Shown here: positions 14,400 through 21,668 of the stretch, piece after piece
Layout of the letters: each line of letters starts with the position of its first letter
How positions within the stretch are numbered: position 1 is the stretch's first letter
DNA from: an uncultured Lachnospiraceae bacterium
GTDB taxonomy: Bacteria > Bacillota > Clostridia > Lachnospirales > Lachnospiraceae
Direction: 5' to 3'
Assembly (NCBI GenBank): GCA_910579225.1
Contig: CAJTTI010000019.1
Location: forward strand, 5,008-49,732
DNA length: 44,725 nt
Notes under the pieces: model-generated
Database searches by the model: none
What the model was told of the DNA's origin: nothing
The model's input: the letters and a program-made list of their open reading frames with translations, nothing else
Translations under genes and position numbers: made by a program

Positions 14400-16751
14400 G
14401 GTTTTGTCCTCCTTTTTTTCTTCATTTTCCATTTTTTCTATCTTCACCTGAGCAGACGAAGCTGCTGCGGAAGATTTCTTCTTATAAAATGTGGGCCGGA
14501 ACCCTTTCAGCCGAAGCGCATTGGATACCACAAACACAGAGCTGAAACTCATAGCCGCGCTTCCGAACATCGGATTTAGCTGCCAGCCCAGGAGTGGATA
14601 AAATATTCCTGCCGCCAGCGGAATACCCAATGTATTGTAGAAAAACGCCCAGAACAGATTCTGTTTGATATTGCGGATTACTGCACGGCTTAACTGAACA
14701 GCCGCAGCCGCGTCCAGAAGGTCACTCTTCATAAGTACAATATCTGCCGATTCTATGGCCACATCCGTGCCGGCGCCAATGGCAATCCCCACGTCCGCCC
14801 GGGCAAGGGCCGGCGCATCATTGATACCATCACCGACCATGGCCACCTTATGGCCTTCCTCCTGAAGTCTCCGTACTTCCCGCTCCTTATCCTGCGGAAG
14901 AACTTCTGCCACCACTCTGGTAATATGAAGCTGCTTTTGAATGGCTCTGGCAGTCTTCTCATGATCGCCGGTCAGCATCACCACTGAAAGCCCCATTTTC
15001 TCCAGCTCCTGTATCGCCTCTTTGCTGGTCTTTTTTACCGGGTCGGCAATGGCCAGAATTCCCAGAAGTCTCCCGTCTGAAGCAATATAAAGGCAGGTCT
15101 TTCCTTCCTCTGCAAAAGCTTCTGCATGAGCTTCCATGCCCAGTGTATCAATCCCATGCGCATTCATCATCTTCAGGTTTCCTGCCAATACCATCTGTTC
15201 CCCAATCCTGCCAAGAACGCCCTGTCCCGCCACAGCTTCAAAATCTGATGTCTTTTCCAGTGCAATAAACTGCTTTTTCGCATAATCCACAATCGCTTCT
15301 GCCAGAGGATGCTCCGATGCCTGTTCCAGAGAAGCAGCCAGCTTCAAAAACTCTGCTTCCTGTACTCCTTCCGCCGCATGAATATCCGTAACCGCCGGAT
15401 GACCTTCTGTGATGGTACCGGTCTTGTCAAGGACGATTGTATCCACTAGGTGCGCCGTCTCCAGACTCTCGCCGGACTTGATCAGAATCCCCTGCTCAGC
15501 TCCCCGTCCGGTTCCTACCATAATCGCTGTGGGCGTCGCCAGGCCAAGGGCACAGGGACAGGAGATCACCAGTACCGCGATACCAGATGCTAACGCAAAA
15601 CTGAATGTATACCCAAGCAATAGCCATACCACAATCGTTATCACCGCAATGGAAAGCACCACAGGTACAAAGATTCCACTGACTTTGTCTGCCAGTTTGG
15701 CAATGGGAGCTTTGGAACCTCCGGCTTCCTCCACCAGACGAATAATCTGGGACAACGTTGTGTCTTCTCCGATTCGGTCCGCTTTCATCTGAAAATATCC
15801 CGCCCGGTTCACTGTAGCTCCAGTCAGACGATCTCCCGCTTTCTTCTCCACCGGAATACTTTCTCCGGTAATGGCCGATTCGTCCACAGTTCCGGTTCCT
15901 TCAGTCAAAATCCCATCCACCGGAATGCTCTGACCCGGCTTTACGATCACAATCTCTCCTACCCGGACTTCCTCAGAAGGAATCTCCGTCTCCTTCCCAT
16001 CCCGAAGTACCAGCGCAGTCTTCGGCGCCAGATCCATAAGCTTTGTAATTGCATCGGATGTTCTGCTCTTGGAACGGGTTTCCATATATTTTCCAACAGT
16101 CACCAGAGCAAGAATCATGGCTGCCGCTTCAAAATAAAGATTCATGGCTGCGGTATGGGCACGTTCCATCTCTCCATACCCCATGGCATAGCCCATTACA
16201 AACAACTGGCTGACACTGTACGCGGCTGCAGCCGTGGAACCCATGGCCACCAGTGTATCCATATTGGGCGCCCCATGGAACAACGTTTTAAATCCGTTCT
16301 CAAAATACTTTCGGTTCAGATACATGACCGGCAGCATAAGGAACAACTGCGTCAACGCAAATACCATAATATTTTCATGACTGACCAGAATCTTTGGAAG
16401 CGGCCATCCCAACATATGTCCCATAGACACATACATAAGTACCAGAAGAAATCCTACCGACCAGGCCAGACGGTGTTTCATGGCGCGGGTGTCGTCTGCC
16501 GCCTTCTTCTGTACTTCATTGACCTCTTTCAAAGCCGCCTGTCCCTTTACCGAAGCGCCATACCCGGCTTCTGTCACAGCAGCTATAATTTTCTGTTCAT
16601 CGGACACCCCCTCTTCATATTCCACAGTCATGGAATTCTGCAGAAGATTTACCTGTACAGTATCTATTCCCGGCAACTTGCTGACTGCCTTCTCCACATG
16701 GGCACTGCAGGCACTGCAGCTCATACCGGTCACATCAAATTTTTGCTTCAT
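14193..16751 (-). CDS. copA: Copper-exporting P1B-type ATPase with N- and C-terminal HMA domains
   Basis: This membrane Cu(I) efflux pump is 852 aa from the start MKQKFDVTG, which follows AAGGAG. An ATG 31 codons upstream lies in the promoter and operator region and is rejected. An N-terminal HMA domain (GMSCSACS, about 8-15) precedes eight membrane helices. The CPC ion motif (ISCPCALGLATPTA) is present, with TGES actuator loop, DKTGT phosphorylation site, HP motif (SEHPLAEA) and GDGINDAPAL. A second HMA domain (GMMCGHC) is fused at the C-terminus after a Lys/Glu linker. The linker codons contain a ribosome binding site, so a free CopZ-like peptide may also be made. Confidence 0.96.
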   Translation of the reverse strand: MKQKFDVTGMSCSACSAHVEKAVSKLPGIDTVQVNLLQNSMTVEYEEGVSDEQKIIAAVTEAGYGASVKGQAALKEVNEVQKKAADDTRAMKHRLAWSVGFLLVLMYVSMGHMLGWPLPKILVSHENIMVFALTQLFLMLPVMYLNRKYFENGFKTLFHGAPNMDTLVAMGSTAAAAYSVSQLFVMGYAMGYGEMERAHTAAMNLYFEAAAMILALVTVGKYMETRSKSRTSDAITKLMDLAPKTALVLRDGKETEIPSEEVRVGEIVIVKPGQSIPVDGILTEGTGTVDESAITGESIPVEKKAGDRLTGATVNRAGYFQMKADRIGEDTTLSQIIRLVEEAGGSKAPIAKLADKVSGIFVPVVLSIAVITIVVWLLLGYTFSFALASGIAVLVISCPCALGLATPTAIMVGTGRGAEQGILIKSGESLETAHLVDTIVLDKTGTITEGHPAVTDIHAAEGVQEAEFLKLAASLEQASEHPLAEAIVDYAKKQFIALEKTSDFEAVAGQGVLGRIGEQMVLAGNLKMMNAHGIDTLGMEAHAEAFAEEGKTCLYIASDGRLLGILAIADPVKKTSKEAIQELEKMGLSVVMLTGDHEKTARAIQKQLHITRVVAEVLPQDKEREVRRLQEEGHKVAMVGDGINDAPALARADVGIAIGAGTDVAIESADIVLMKSDLLDAAAAVQLSRAVIRNIKQNLFWAFFYNTLGIPLAAGIFYPLLGWQLNPMFGSAAMSFSSVFVVSNALRLKGFRPTFYKKKSSAAASSAQVKIEKMENEEKKEDKTMKKTMKIEGMMCGHCTGRVDKVLNALEGVEATVSLEDKAAYVTLTGDISDELLKKTVEDEGYQVLEIL

Positions 16752-16786
16752 TATTCCCGGACTCCTTTCCCTTTTATCATGCCCCA

Positions 16787-16803
16787 ACACCCCACCCGGG
16801 TGT
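16787..16803. promoter_or_regulatory. Candidate CsoR operator at copA
   Basis: ACACCC and GGGTGT flank GGGTG on the minus strand, a GC-rich dyad like known CsoR sites. It starts about six bases after the predicted transcription start of copA-csoR, which suits repression. Confidence 0.65.
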
Positions 16804-16815
16804 CCTGTTGAATCT

Positions 16816-16844
16816 AACATAACACAGAAAAGTCGATTTGTCAA
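16816..16844 (-). promoter_or_regulatory. copA-csoR sigma-A promoter
   Basis: Minus strand TTGACA (16839-16844), 17 bases, TATGTT (16816-16821). It is a strong match, with the dyad just downstream. Confidence 0.8.
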
Positions 16845-16974
16845 GGTTCCATTTCAAAACAAAAATACCCGCTGCAGGCATTCCTCTTGTTTTCCTCTCC
16901 CATAAGAGAATCTGTCCAAAAGTTCAGCCCGCTGCGGGTCTGTTCCACTCTGACCGTACAGTGGCAGCCAGACT

Positions 16975-18429
16975 TTATTCGTTTACACTGTAATTGGGTG
17001 CTTCTTTCGTAATATGAATATCATGAGGATGACTTTCCTTCAGAGAAGCAGCCGAAATCTTCATGAATTCTGCCGTCGTCTTCAGCGTCTCAACGTCTGC
17101 AGCACCGCAAAGCCCCATACCGGAACGAAGTCCTCCCAGAAGCTGGAAAATCGTGTCCTCCACATACCCTTTGTACGCCACACGTCCTTCCACGCCTTCC
17201 GGCACCAGCTTTTTCGCATCATTCTGAAAATACCGGTCTTTTGAGCCATTCTCCATAGCCGCAATGGAACCCATACCCCGATAGACTTTATATTTCCGTC
17301 CCTGATACAGTTCAAAAGATCCGGGGCTCTCATCGCATCCTGCAAAAATACTGCCCATCATACAGACATTGGCGCCTGCTGCAATTGCCTTGGTAATGTC
17401 CCCGGAATACTTGATACCACCATCTGCAATCACCGGAACGTCATATTCCTTTGCCACCTCGTAGCAGTTCATAATCGCACTGATCTGCGGTACCCCCACG
17501 CCAGAAACCACGCGGGTCGTACAGATCGAACCTGGACCGATACCGACTTTCACCGCATCTGCACCTGCCTCAATCAAGGCTCTGGCAGCCGCCCCTGTGG
17601 CCACGTTTCCTGCAATCACCGGAATATCCGGATATGTCTCTTTCAGCATCTTCAGGCACCGAAGCACATTGGCCGAATGACCGTGAGAGGAATCCAGCAC
17701 CAGCACATCCACATGAGCTTCGATCAGCGCCTCCGCACGCTCCAGCACATTGGCCGTGATTCCGATACCCGCACCACACAAAAGTCTTCCCTGCGCATCC
17801 TTCGCTGCCAGCGGATATTTGATCTGCTTCTCAATATCCTTGATGGTAATCAAACCTTTCAGGTTGAAATCTTTATCCACAATGGGCAGCTTCTCTTTTC
17901 TTGCTCTGCCCAAAATGGTCTTTGCCTCCTCCAGAGTAATCCCTTCCTGTGCGGTAACCAGATTCTCAGAAGTCATGGATTCTTTAATCTTCTTGGTAAA
18001 ATCCGTCTCAAATTTCAGATCCCGATTGGTGATAATTCCCACCAGTTTTTTACCTTCTGTGATGGGCACGCCGGAAATCCGGTATTTTCCCATAAGGGTA
18101 TCTGCATCTGCCAGTGTATGCTCTGGAGTCAAAGAAAATGGGTCCGTAATTACGCCGTTCTCAGAACGTTTTACCTTATCTACTTCTTCTGCCTGCTGTT
18201 CGATGGACATGTTCTTATGAATGATGCCGATTCCGCCCTGTCTTGCCATGGCAATCGCCATACGATATTCCGTCACCGTGTCCATCCCTGCACTCATCAT
18301 TGGAATATTAAGTTTGATCGTCTTCGTCAGTCGGGTTTCCAGACTGACCTGATTAGGGATCACTTCCGAGTAAGCAGGAACTAAAAGCACATCATCAAAT
18401 GTGATTCCTTCACCGATAATTTTACCCAT
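16975..18429 (-). CDS. guaB: Inosine-5'-monophosphate dehydrogenase
   Basis: This NAD-dependent enzyme converts IMP to XMP, the committed step of GMP synthesis. It is 484 aa, normal length. The N-terminal TIM barrel begins EGITFDDVLLVPAYSEV. Two CBS domains are inserted at about 95-205 (EHTLADADTLMGKYRISGVPITEG; LGRARKEKLPIVDKDFNLKGLIT). The catalytic loop is VGIGPGSICTTRVVSGVG, with the active Cys, and is followed by IADGGIKYSGDI, the phosphate site. The flap contains the YRGMGS motif. It has its own promoter and sits downstream of the groEL terminator. Confidence 0.98.
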   Translation of the reverse strand: MGKIIGEGITFDDVLLVPAYSEVIPNQVSLETRLTKTIKLNIPMMSAGMDTVTEYRMAIAMARQGGIGIIHKNMSIEQQAEEVDKVKRSENGVITDPFSLTPEHTLADADTLMGKYRISGVPITEGKKLVGIITNRDLKFETDFTKKIKESMTSENLVTAQEGITLEEAKTILGRARKEKLPIVDKDFNLKGLITIKDIEKQIKYPLAAKDAQGRLLCGAGIGITANVLERAEALIEAHVDVLVLDSSHGHSANVLRCLKMLKETYPDIPVIAGNVATGAAARALIEAGADAVKVGIGPGSICTTRVVSGVGVPQISAIMNCYEVAKEYDVPVIADGGIKYSGDITKAIAAGANVCMMGSIFAGCDESPGSFELYQGRKYKVYRGMGSIAAMENGSKDRYFQNDAKKLVPEGVEGRVAYKGYVEDTIFQLLGGLRSGMGLCGAADVETLKTTAEFMKISAASLKESHPHDIHITKEAPNYSVNE

Positions 18430-18468
18430 CTCTTTTCCTCTCTTTCTTTCGTTTTCATAATTTAAAAC

Positions 18469-18497
18469 AGTCTATCAGATCATATCTGTTATGTCAA
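18469..18497 (-). promoter_or_regulatory. guaB sigma-A promoter
   Basis: Minus strand TTGACA (18492-18497), 17 bases, TAGACT (18469-18474), about 40 bases before the start codon. Confidence 0.75.
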
Positions 18498-18520
18498 TGG
18501 ATTTTATCAAAACATCATGA

Positions 18521-18551
18521 AAAAGGACAGCTCGTACGGAGCCGTCCTTTT
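18521..18551 (-). terminator. groEL terminator
   Basis: AAAAGGACGGCTC and GAGCTGTCCTTTT form a 13-bp stem with one mismatch around a five-base loop, followed on the minus strand by TT. It lies 16 bases after the groEL stop. Confidence 0.85.
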
Positions 18552-18567
18552 ACTCTGTTCATGGGAA

Positions 18568-20190
18568 TTACATCATACCCATTCCGCCGCCACCTGCCGG
18601 CATCGGGGGAACTTCTTCTTTGATATTTGCCACGCAAGCTTCTGTGGTCAGGAAGGTAGCTGCAACACTGGTCGCATTCTGCAGTGCGCTTCTGGTTACT
18701 TTCGCCGGATCCAGAATACCTGCTTCTACCATATTCACATACTCTTCTTTCAGTGCGTCAAAGCCGACACCTTTCTCAGCCTCATGCACTTTGTCGATAA
18801 TGACTGCGCCTTCCAGTCCTGCATTGGATGCAATGTGGAACAGCGGAGCCTCCAGCGCTTTCAGGATCACCTTTGCACCGGTTCTCTCGTCTCCTTCCAG
18901 CGTATCTACAAGCTTCTCCACATCCTTGGATGCATGAATATAAGCCGCGCCGCCGCCGCAGATAATACCCTCTTCCACTGCCGCTCTCGTAGCTGCCAGC
19001 GCATCCTCCATACGGAGTTTTGCTTCCTTCATTTCAGTCTCGGTCGCTGCACCCACACGGATCACTGCCACACCGCCTGCCAGTTTTGCAAAACGCTCCT
19101 GAAGTTTCTCTTTGTCAAACTCGGACTTGGTCGCATCAATCTCGGTCTTGATGGTTTTGATCCGGTTCTCAATCTCTTCCTTGCTTCCAAGGCCGTCAAC
19201 GATTACGGTATTCTCTTTCTGTACTTTGACAGATTTTGCACGACCCAGCATCTCAACGGTTGCATCTTTCAGTTCCAGACCAACTTCTTCAGAGATTACA
19301 GTACCGCCGGTCAGAACTGCAATATCCTGCAGCATCGCTTTTCTTCTGTCACCGTAGCCCGGAGCTTTCACACCCACTGCCGTAAAAGTACCGCGCAGTT
19401 TGTTCAGCACCAGAGTGGTCAGAGCCTCTCCTTCGATATCCTCAGCAATGATCAAAAGCTTCTTACCGGACTGCACCAGCTGCTCCAGTACCGGAAGGAT
19501 CTCCTGAATGTTGCTGATCTTCTTATCTGTGATCAGGATATACGGATCGTCCAGAACCGCTTCCATTTTCTCTGTATCTGTTGCCATATAAGCAGAAATA
19601 TATCCGCGATCAAACTGCATACCTTCCACTACGTCCAGTTCCGTCTTCATGGTCTTGGACTCTTCGATAGTGATGACACCATCATTGGCCACCTTCTCCA
19701 TGGCGTCTGCCACCATGTTGCCGACTTCGTCATCGCCTGCAGAGATTGCAGCAACCCTTGCCATCTGATGTTTGCCTGTCACTTTGCTGCTCATAGCTGC
19801 AATCGCCTCTACTGCGGCATCGGTCGCCTTCTTCATACCTTTTCTTAAAATAATCGGATTAGCTCCTGCTGCCAGATTCTTCATTCCTTCGTTGATCATA
19901 GCCTGTGCGAGAACAGTTGCGGTGGTTGTACCGTCGCCGGCCACATCATTGGTCTTAGTAGCCACCTCTTTGACAAGCTGTGCACCCATGTTCTCAAATG
20001 CATCCTCAAGCTCAATCTCTTTCGCAATGGTCACGCCGTCGTTGGTGATCAGCGGAGTACCGAACTGTTTGTCCAGAACCACATTTCTTCCTTTCGGTCC
20101 AAGGGTTACGCTTACGGTATCTGCAAGTTTATTCACACCGGCTTCCAGTGCGACTCTGGCGTCTACGCCATGTTTGATTTCTTTAGCCAT
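18568..20190 (-). CDS. groEL: Chaperonin GroEL (Hsp60)
   Basis: This 60-kDa chaperonin subunit is 540 aa and ends in the typical MPAGGGGMGMM tail. Landmarks are TLGPKGRNVVLDKQFG, the nucleotide site VAGDGTTTATVLAQ, VVEGMQFDRGYISAYM and the signature AAVEEGIICGGG. With GroES it folds client proteins in an ATP-driven cage. It follows groES, separated by 71 bases that contain a short repeat fragment directly before AGGAGGAG. It shares the CIRCE-controlled promoter. Confidence 0.99.
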   Translation of the reverse strand: MAKEIKHGVDARVALEAGVNKLADTVSVTLGPKGRNVVLDKQFGTPLITNDGVTIAKEIELEDAFENMGAQLVKEVATKTNDVAGDGTTTATVLAQAMINEGMKNLAAGANPIILRKGMKKATDAAVEAIAAMSSKVTGKHQMARVAAISAGDDEVGNMVADAMEKVANDGVITIEESKTMKTELDVVEGMQFDRGYISAYMATDTEKMEAVLDDPYILITDKKISNIQEILPVLEQLVQSGKKLLIIAEDIEGEALTTLVLNKLRGTFTAVGVKAPGYGDRRKAMLQDIAVLTGGTVISEEVGLELKDATVEMLGRAKSVKVQKENTVIVDGLGSKEEIENRIKTIKTEIDATKSEFDKEKLQERFAKLAGGVAVIRVGAATETEMKEAKLRMEDALAATRAAVEEGIICGGGAAYIHASKDVEKLVDTLEGDERTGAKVILKALEAPLFHIASNAGLEGAVIIDKVHEAEKGVGFDALKEEYVNMVEAGILDPAKVTRSALQNATSVAATFLTTEACVANIKEEVPPMPAGGGGMGMM

Positions 20191-20214
20191 GATAATATCT
20201 CCTCCTGAAATATA

Positions 20215-20245
20215 AGTTCTGCTTCCGTCCTCCGGACTTCTGCGG
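20215..20245 (-). repeat. Structured intergenic repeat, copy 3: minimal form (groES/groEL)
   Basis: On the minus strand, CCGCAGAAGTCC-GGA-GGACGGAAGCAGAACT retains both ends of the repeat and a GTCC/GGAC version of stem P1. The whole of P2 and P3 is missing. It lies just before the groEL ribosome binding site (nine bases from GAACT to AGG, against seven elsewhere). Confidence 0.65.
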
Positions 20246-20261
20246 TTTTATTTACATGAAA

Positions 20262-20546
20262 TTATTCCACTACTGCCAGAATATCATTCTGTCTCACGAT
20301 CACATACTCTTCTTCGTCAAGCTTTACTTCATTGCCTGCATACTTGGAATAAATAACCTGATCGCCAACCTTTACCTGCATGGTCACTTCTTTGCCATCT
20401 ACCATGCCTCCCGGCCCTACTGCAACAACCTCTGCAGTCACCGGTTTCTCCTGCGACTTAGCAGTCAGAATGATGCCGGATTTGGTAGTCTCTTCTTTTT
20501 CACTCTGTTTTAATACGACTCTGTCGCCCAAAGGTACTAATTTCAT
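20262..20546 (-). CDS. groES: Co-chaperonin GroES (Hsp10)
   Basis: The protein is 94 aa from MKLVPLGDRVV. The ATG follows AAGGAGG; an upstream in-frame ATG at 20591 lies inside the CIRCE element and is rejected. The mobile loop SEKEETTKSGIILT and the core VVAVGPGG and VGDQVIYSKYAGNEVKL are standard. It caps the GroEL ring. It is the first gene of the heat-shock operon. Confidence 0.98.
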   Translation of the reverse strand: MKLVPLGDRVVLKQSEKEETTKSGIILTAKSQEKPVTAEVVAVGPGGMVDGKEVTMQVKVGDQVIYSKYAGNEVKLDEEEYVIVRQNDILAVVE

Positions 20547-20584
20547 GATAATTCCTCCTTGAATCGTTCTGTTTTGATGTTTTA

Positions 20585-20611
20585 TTAGCACTCACTCTAG
20601 TTGAGTGCTAA
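20585..20611. promoter_or_regulatory. CIRCE operator (HrcA site)
   Basis: TTAGCACTC-N9-GAGTGCTAA is a perfect CIRCE element between the groES promoter and its start codon. HrcA repression of groESL is established for this element. hrcA itself is not in the window. Confidence 0.98.
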
Positions 20612-20623
20612 CCTTTAGTCATT

Positions 20624-20652
20624 ATATTAGTATGGAAAAACAGAATTGTCAA
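20624..20652 (-). promoter_or_regulatory. groESL sigma-A promoter
   Basis: Minus strand TTGACA (20647-20652), 17 bases, TAATAT (20624-20629), overlapping TATAAT. The CIRCE element begins about 12 bases downstream. Confidence 0.75.
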
Positions 20653-20681
20653 TGGGAAAATTTCGATTTTTTTATTTTTTA

Positions 20682-21482
20682 TTATTTCTTTATAAATTTT
20701 ACGCCTGATTTATGATACTGGATCTGCTCCAGCTCTTCAAACACACAGTCGTTCAGAACTTTGATACTGGTCCCTTTCATACCTGAAGAACGGGACTCAA
20801 TGACTCCGGCACTTTCAAATTTCCGAAGTGCGTTGACGATCACCGAACGAGTGATGCCGGCCTTATCTGCAATCTTGCTGGCTACCAGAGTACACTCATT
20901 TCCACGCATTTCCTGAAAAATCAGAAAAATTGCTTCCAGCTCCGTGGCTGAAAGCGTGCTGATCGCGGACTGCACGATCTGTTTCCTGCGCTCTTCCTCC
21001 ACATTTTCCTCATGTACGGAACGCATCATCTCCAGTCCCACCACCGTAGTTCCATACTCACTTAATATGATATCGTCAATGCCGTAATCTTTTTCATATT
21101 TATACATGAACAATGTGCCAAGCCGTTCCCCTGCAATATTGATCGGCGTAATCAGCGCCTGACAGCTTCGGATATTTTCCACTGCAAACCCCAGAGTCAT
21201 CAGGTTCACATTCTCTTTTGTTGATAAAATACCCAGAAGCCGCTCATTCAGAAGCGGATCAATCAGGCTTCCCACTTTATCTACAATTAACTCATGAATC
21301 TCCTGTACGCCGTTATACTGGCTGATACCCAACACTTTTCCCTTTTTACTGATCACAAGCACATTTGATAACAGAATATCCGACAATACTCTGCAGATAT
21401 CGTTAAATACTACTTTACTGGAATTATTATTATGCAGAAGCTTGTTGATCTTTCTTGTCTTGTCTAACAGTTGTACACTCAT
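20682..21482 (-). CDS. codY: GTP- and branched-chain-amino-acid-sensing repressor CodY
   Basis: The protein is 266 aa from MSVQLLDKTRKINKLL, eight bases after AGGAG. An upstream in-frame ATG (21503) has no such support. An N-terminal GAF domain (about 1-155) for isoleucine and valine is followed by a winged helix: SATELEAIFLIFQEM, then LVASKIADKAGITRSVIVNA and LRKFESAGVIESRSSGMKGT. CodY represses nutrient-scavenging and stationary-phase genes when GTP and branched-chain amino acids are plentiful. It has its own promoter beside a perfect hairpin. Confidence 0.97.
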   Translation of the reverse strand: MSVQLLDKTRKINKLLHNNNSSKVVFNDICRVLSDILLSNVLVISKKGKVLGISQYNGVQEIHELIVDKVGSLIDPLLNERLLGILSTKENVNLMTLGFAVENIRSCQALITPINIAGERLGTLFMYKYEKDYGIDDIILSEYGTTVVGLEMMRSVHEENVEEERRKQIVQSAISTLSATELEAIFLIFQEMRGNECTLVASKIADKAGITRSVIVNALRKFESAGVIESRSSGMKGTSIKVLNDCVFEELEQIQYHKSGVKFIKK

Positions 21483-21562
21483 CTCTCTGTCTCCTGTCCC
21501 CATACCGGAAAATCAAACACTCGTTGCAGGCACGCCGAATCTGGCTCATTGCCCGCAGGAAT

Positions 21563-21592
21563 AAAGTGCAGTTGCAAAAGCAACTGCACTTT
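21563..21592 (-). terminator. Perfect 13-bp hairpin: topA terminator and/or codY 5' leader stem
   Basis: AAAGTGCAGTTGC and GCAACTGCACTTT flank a four-base loop. It follows the topA stop but also begins within a few bases of the predicted codY transcription start, so it would form the extreme 5' end of the codY mRNA. Confidence 0.7.
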
Positions 21593-21594
21593 GG

Positions 21595-21623
21595 ATATTA
21601 GCATAATATCTGACAGATTTCAA
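21595..21623 (-). promoter_or_regulatory. codY promoter, extended -10
   Basis: Minus strand TTGAAA (21618-21623), 17 bases, TAATAT (21595-21600), with TGC before the -10. Confidence 0.65.
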
Positions 21624-21668
21624 TTAAAATTTAAAATTCTCTGTCACTACCATAAAACCGGGAAAGCA

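Noticed and set aside
16752..16844. A 31-residue N-terminal extension of CopA from an upstream ATG
   Set aside because: It would place the start codon in the promoter and the CsoR operator in coding sequence; MKQKFDVTG has the proper ribosome binding site and family alignment.
16862..16882. guaB terminator hairpin before TTTTTG
   Set aside because: The stem depends on two wobble pairs and a very small loop; too weak to list as a feature.
18517..19848. Long plus-strand frame (about 440 codons) antisense to groEL
   Set aside because: Composition shadow of a highly codon-biased gene; Cys/His-rich product with no family features and no ribosome binding site.
21601..21660. CodY autoregulatory box near AATTTTAAATTTTAA
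   Set aside because: Only the AT content fits; too many mismatches to AATTTTCWGAAAATT.
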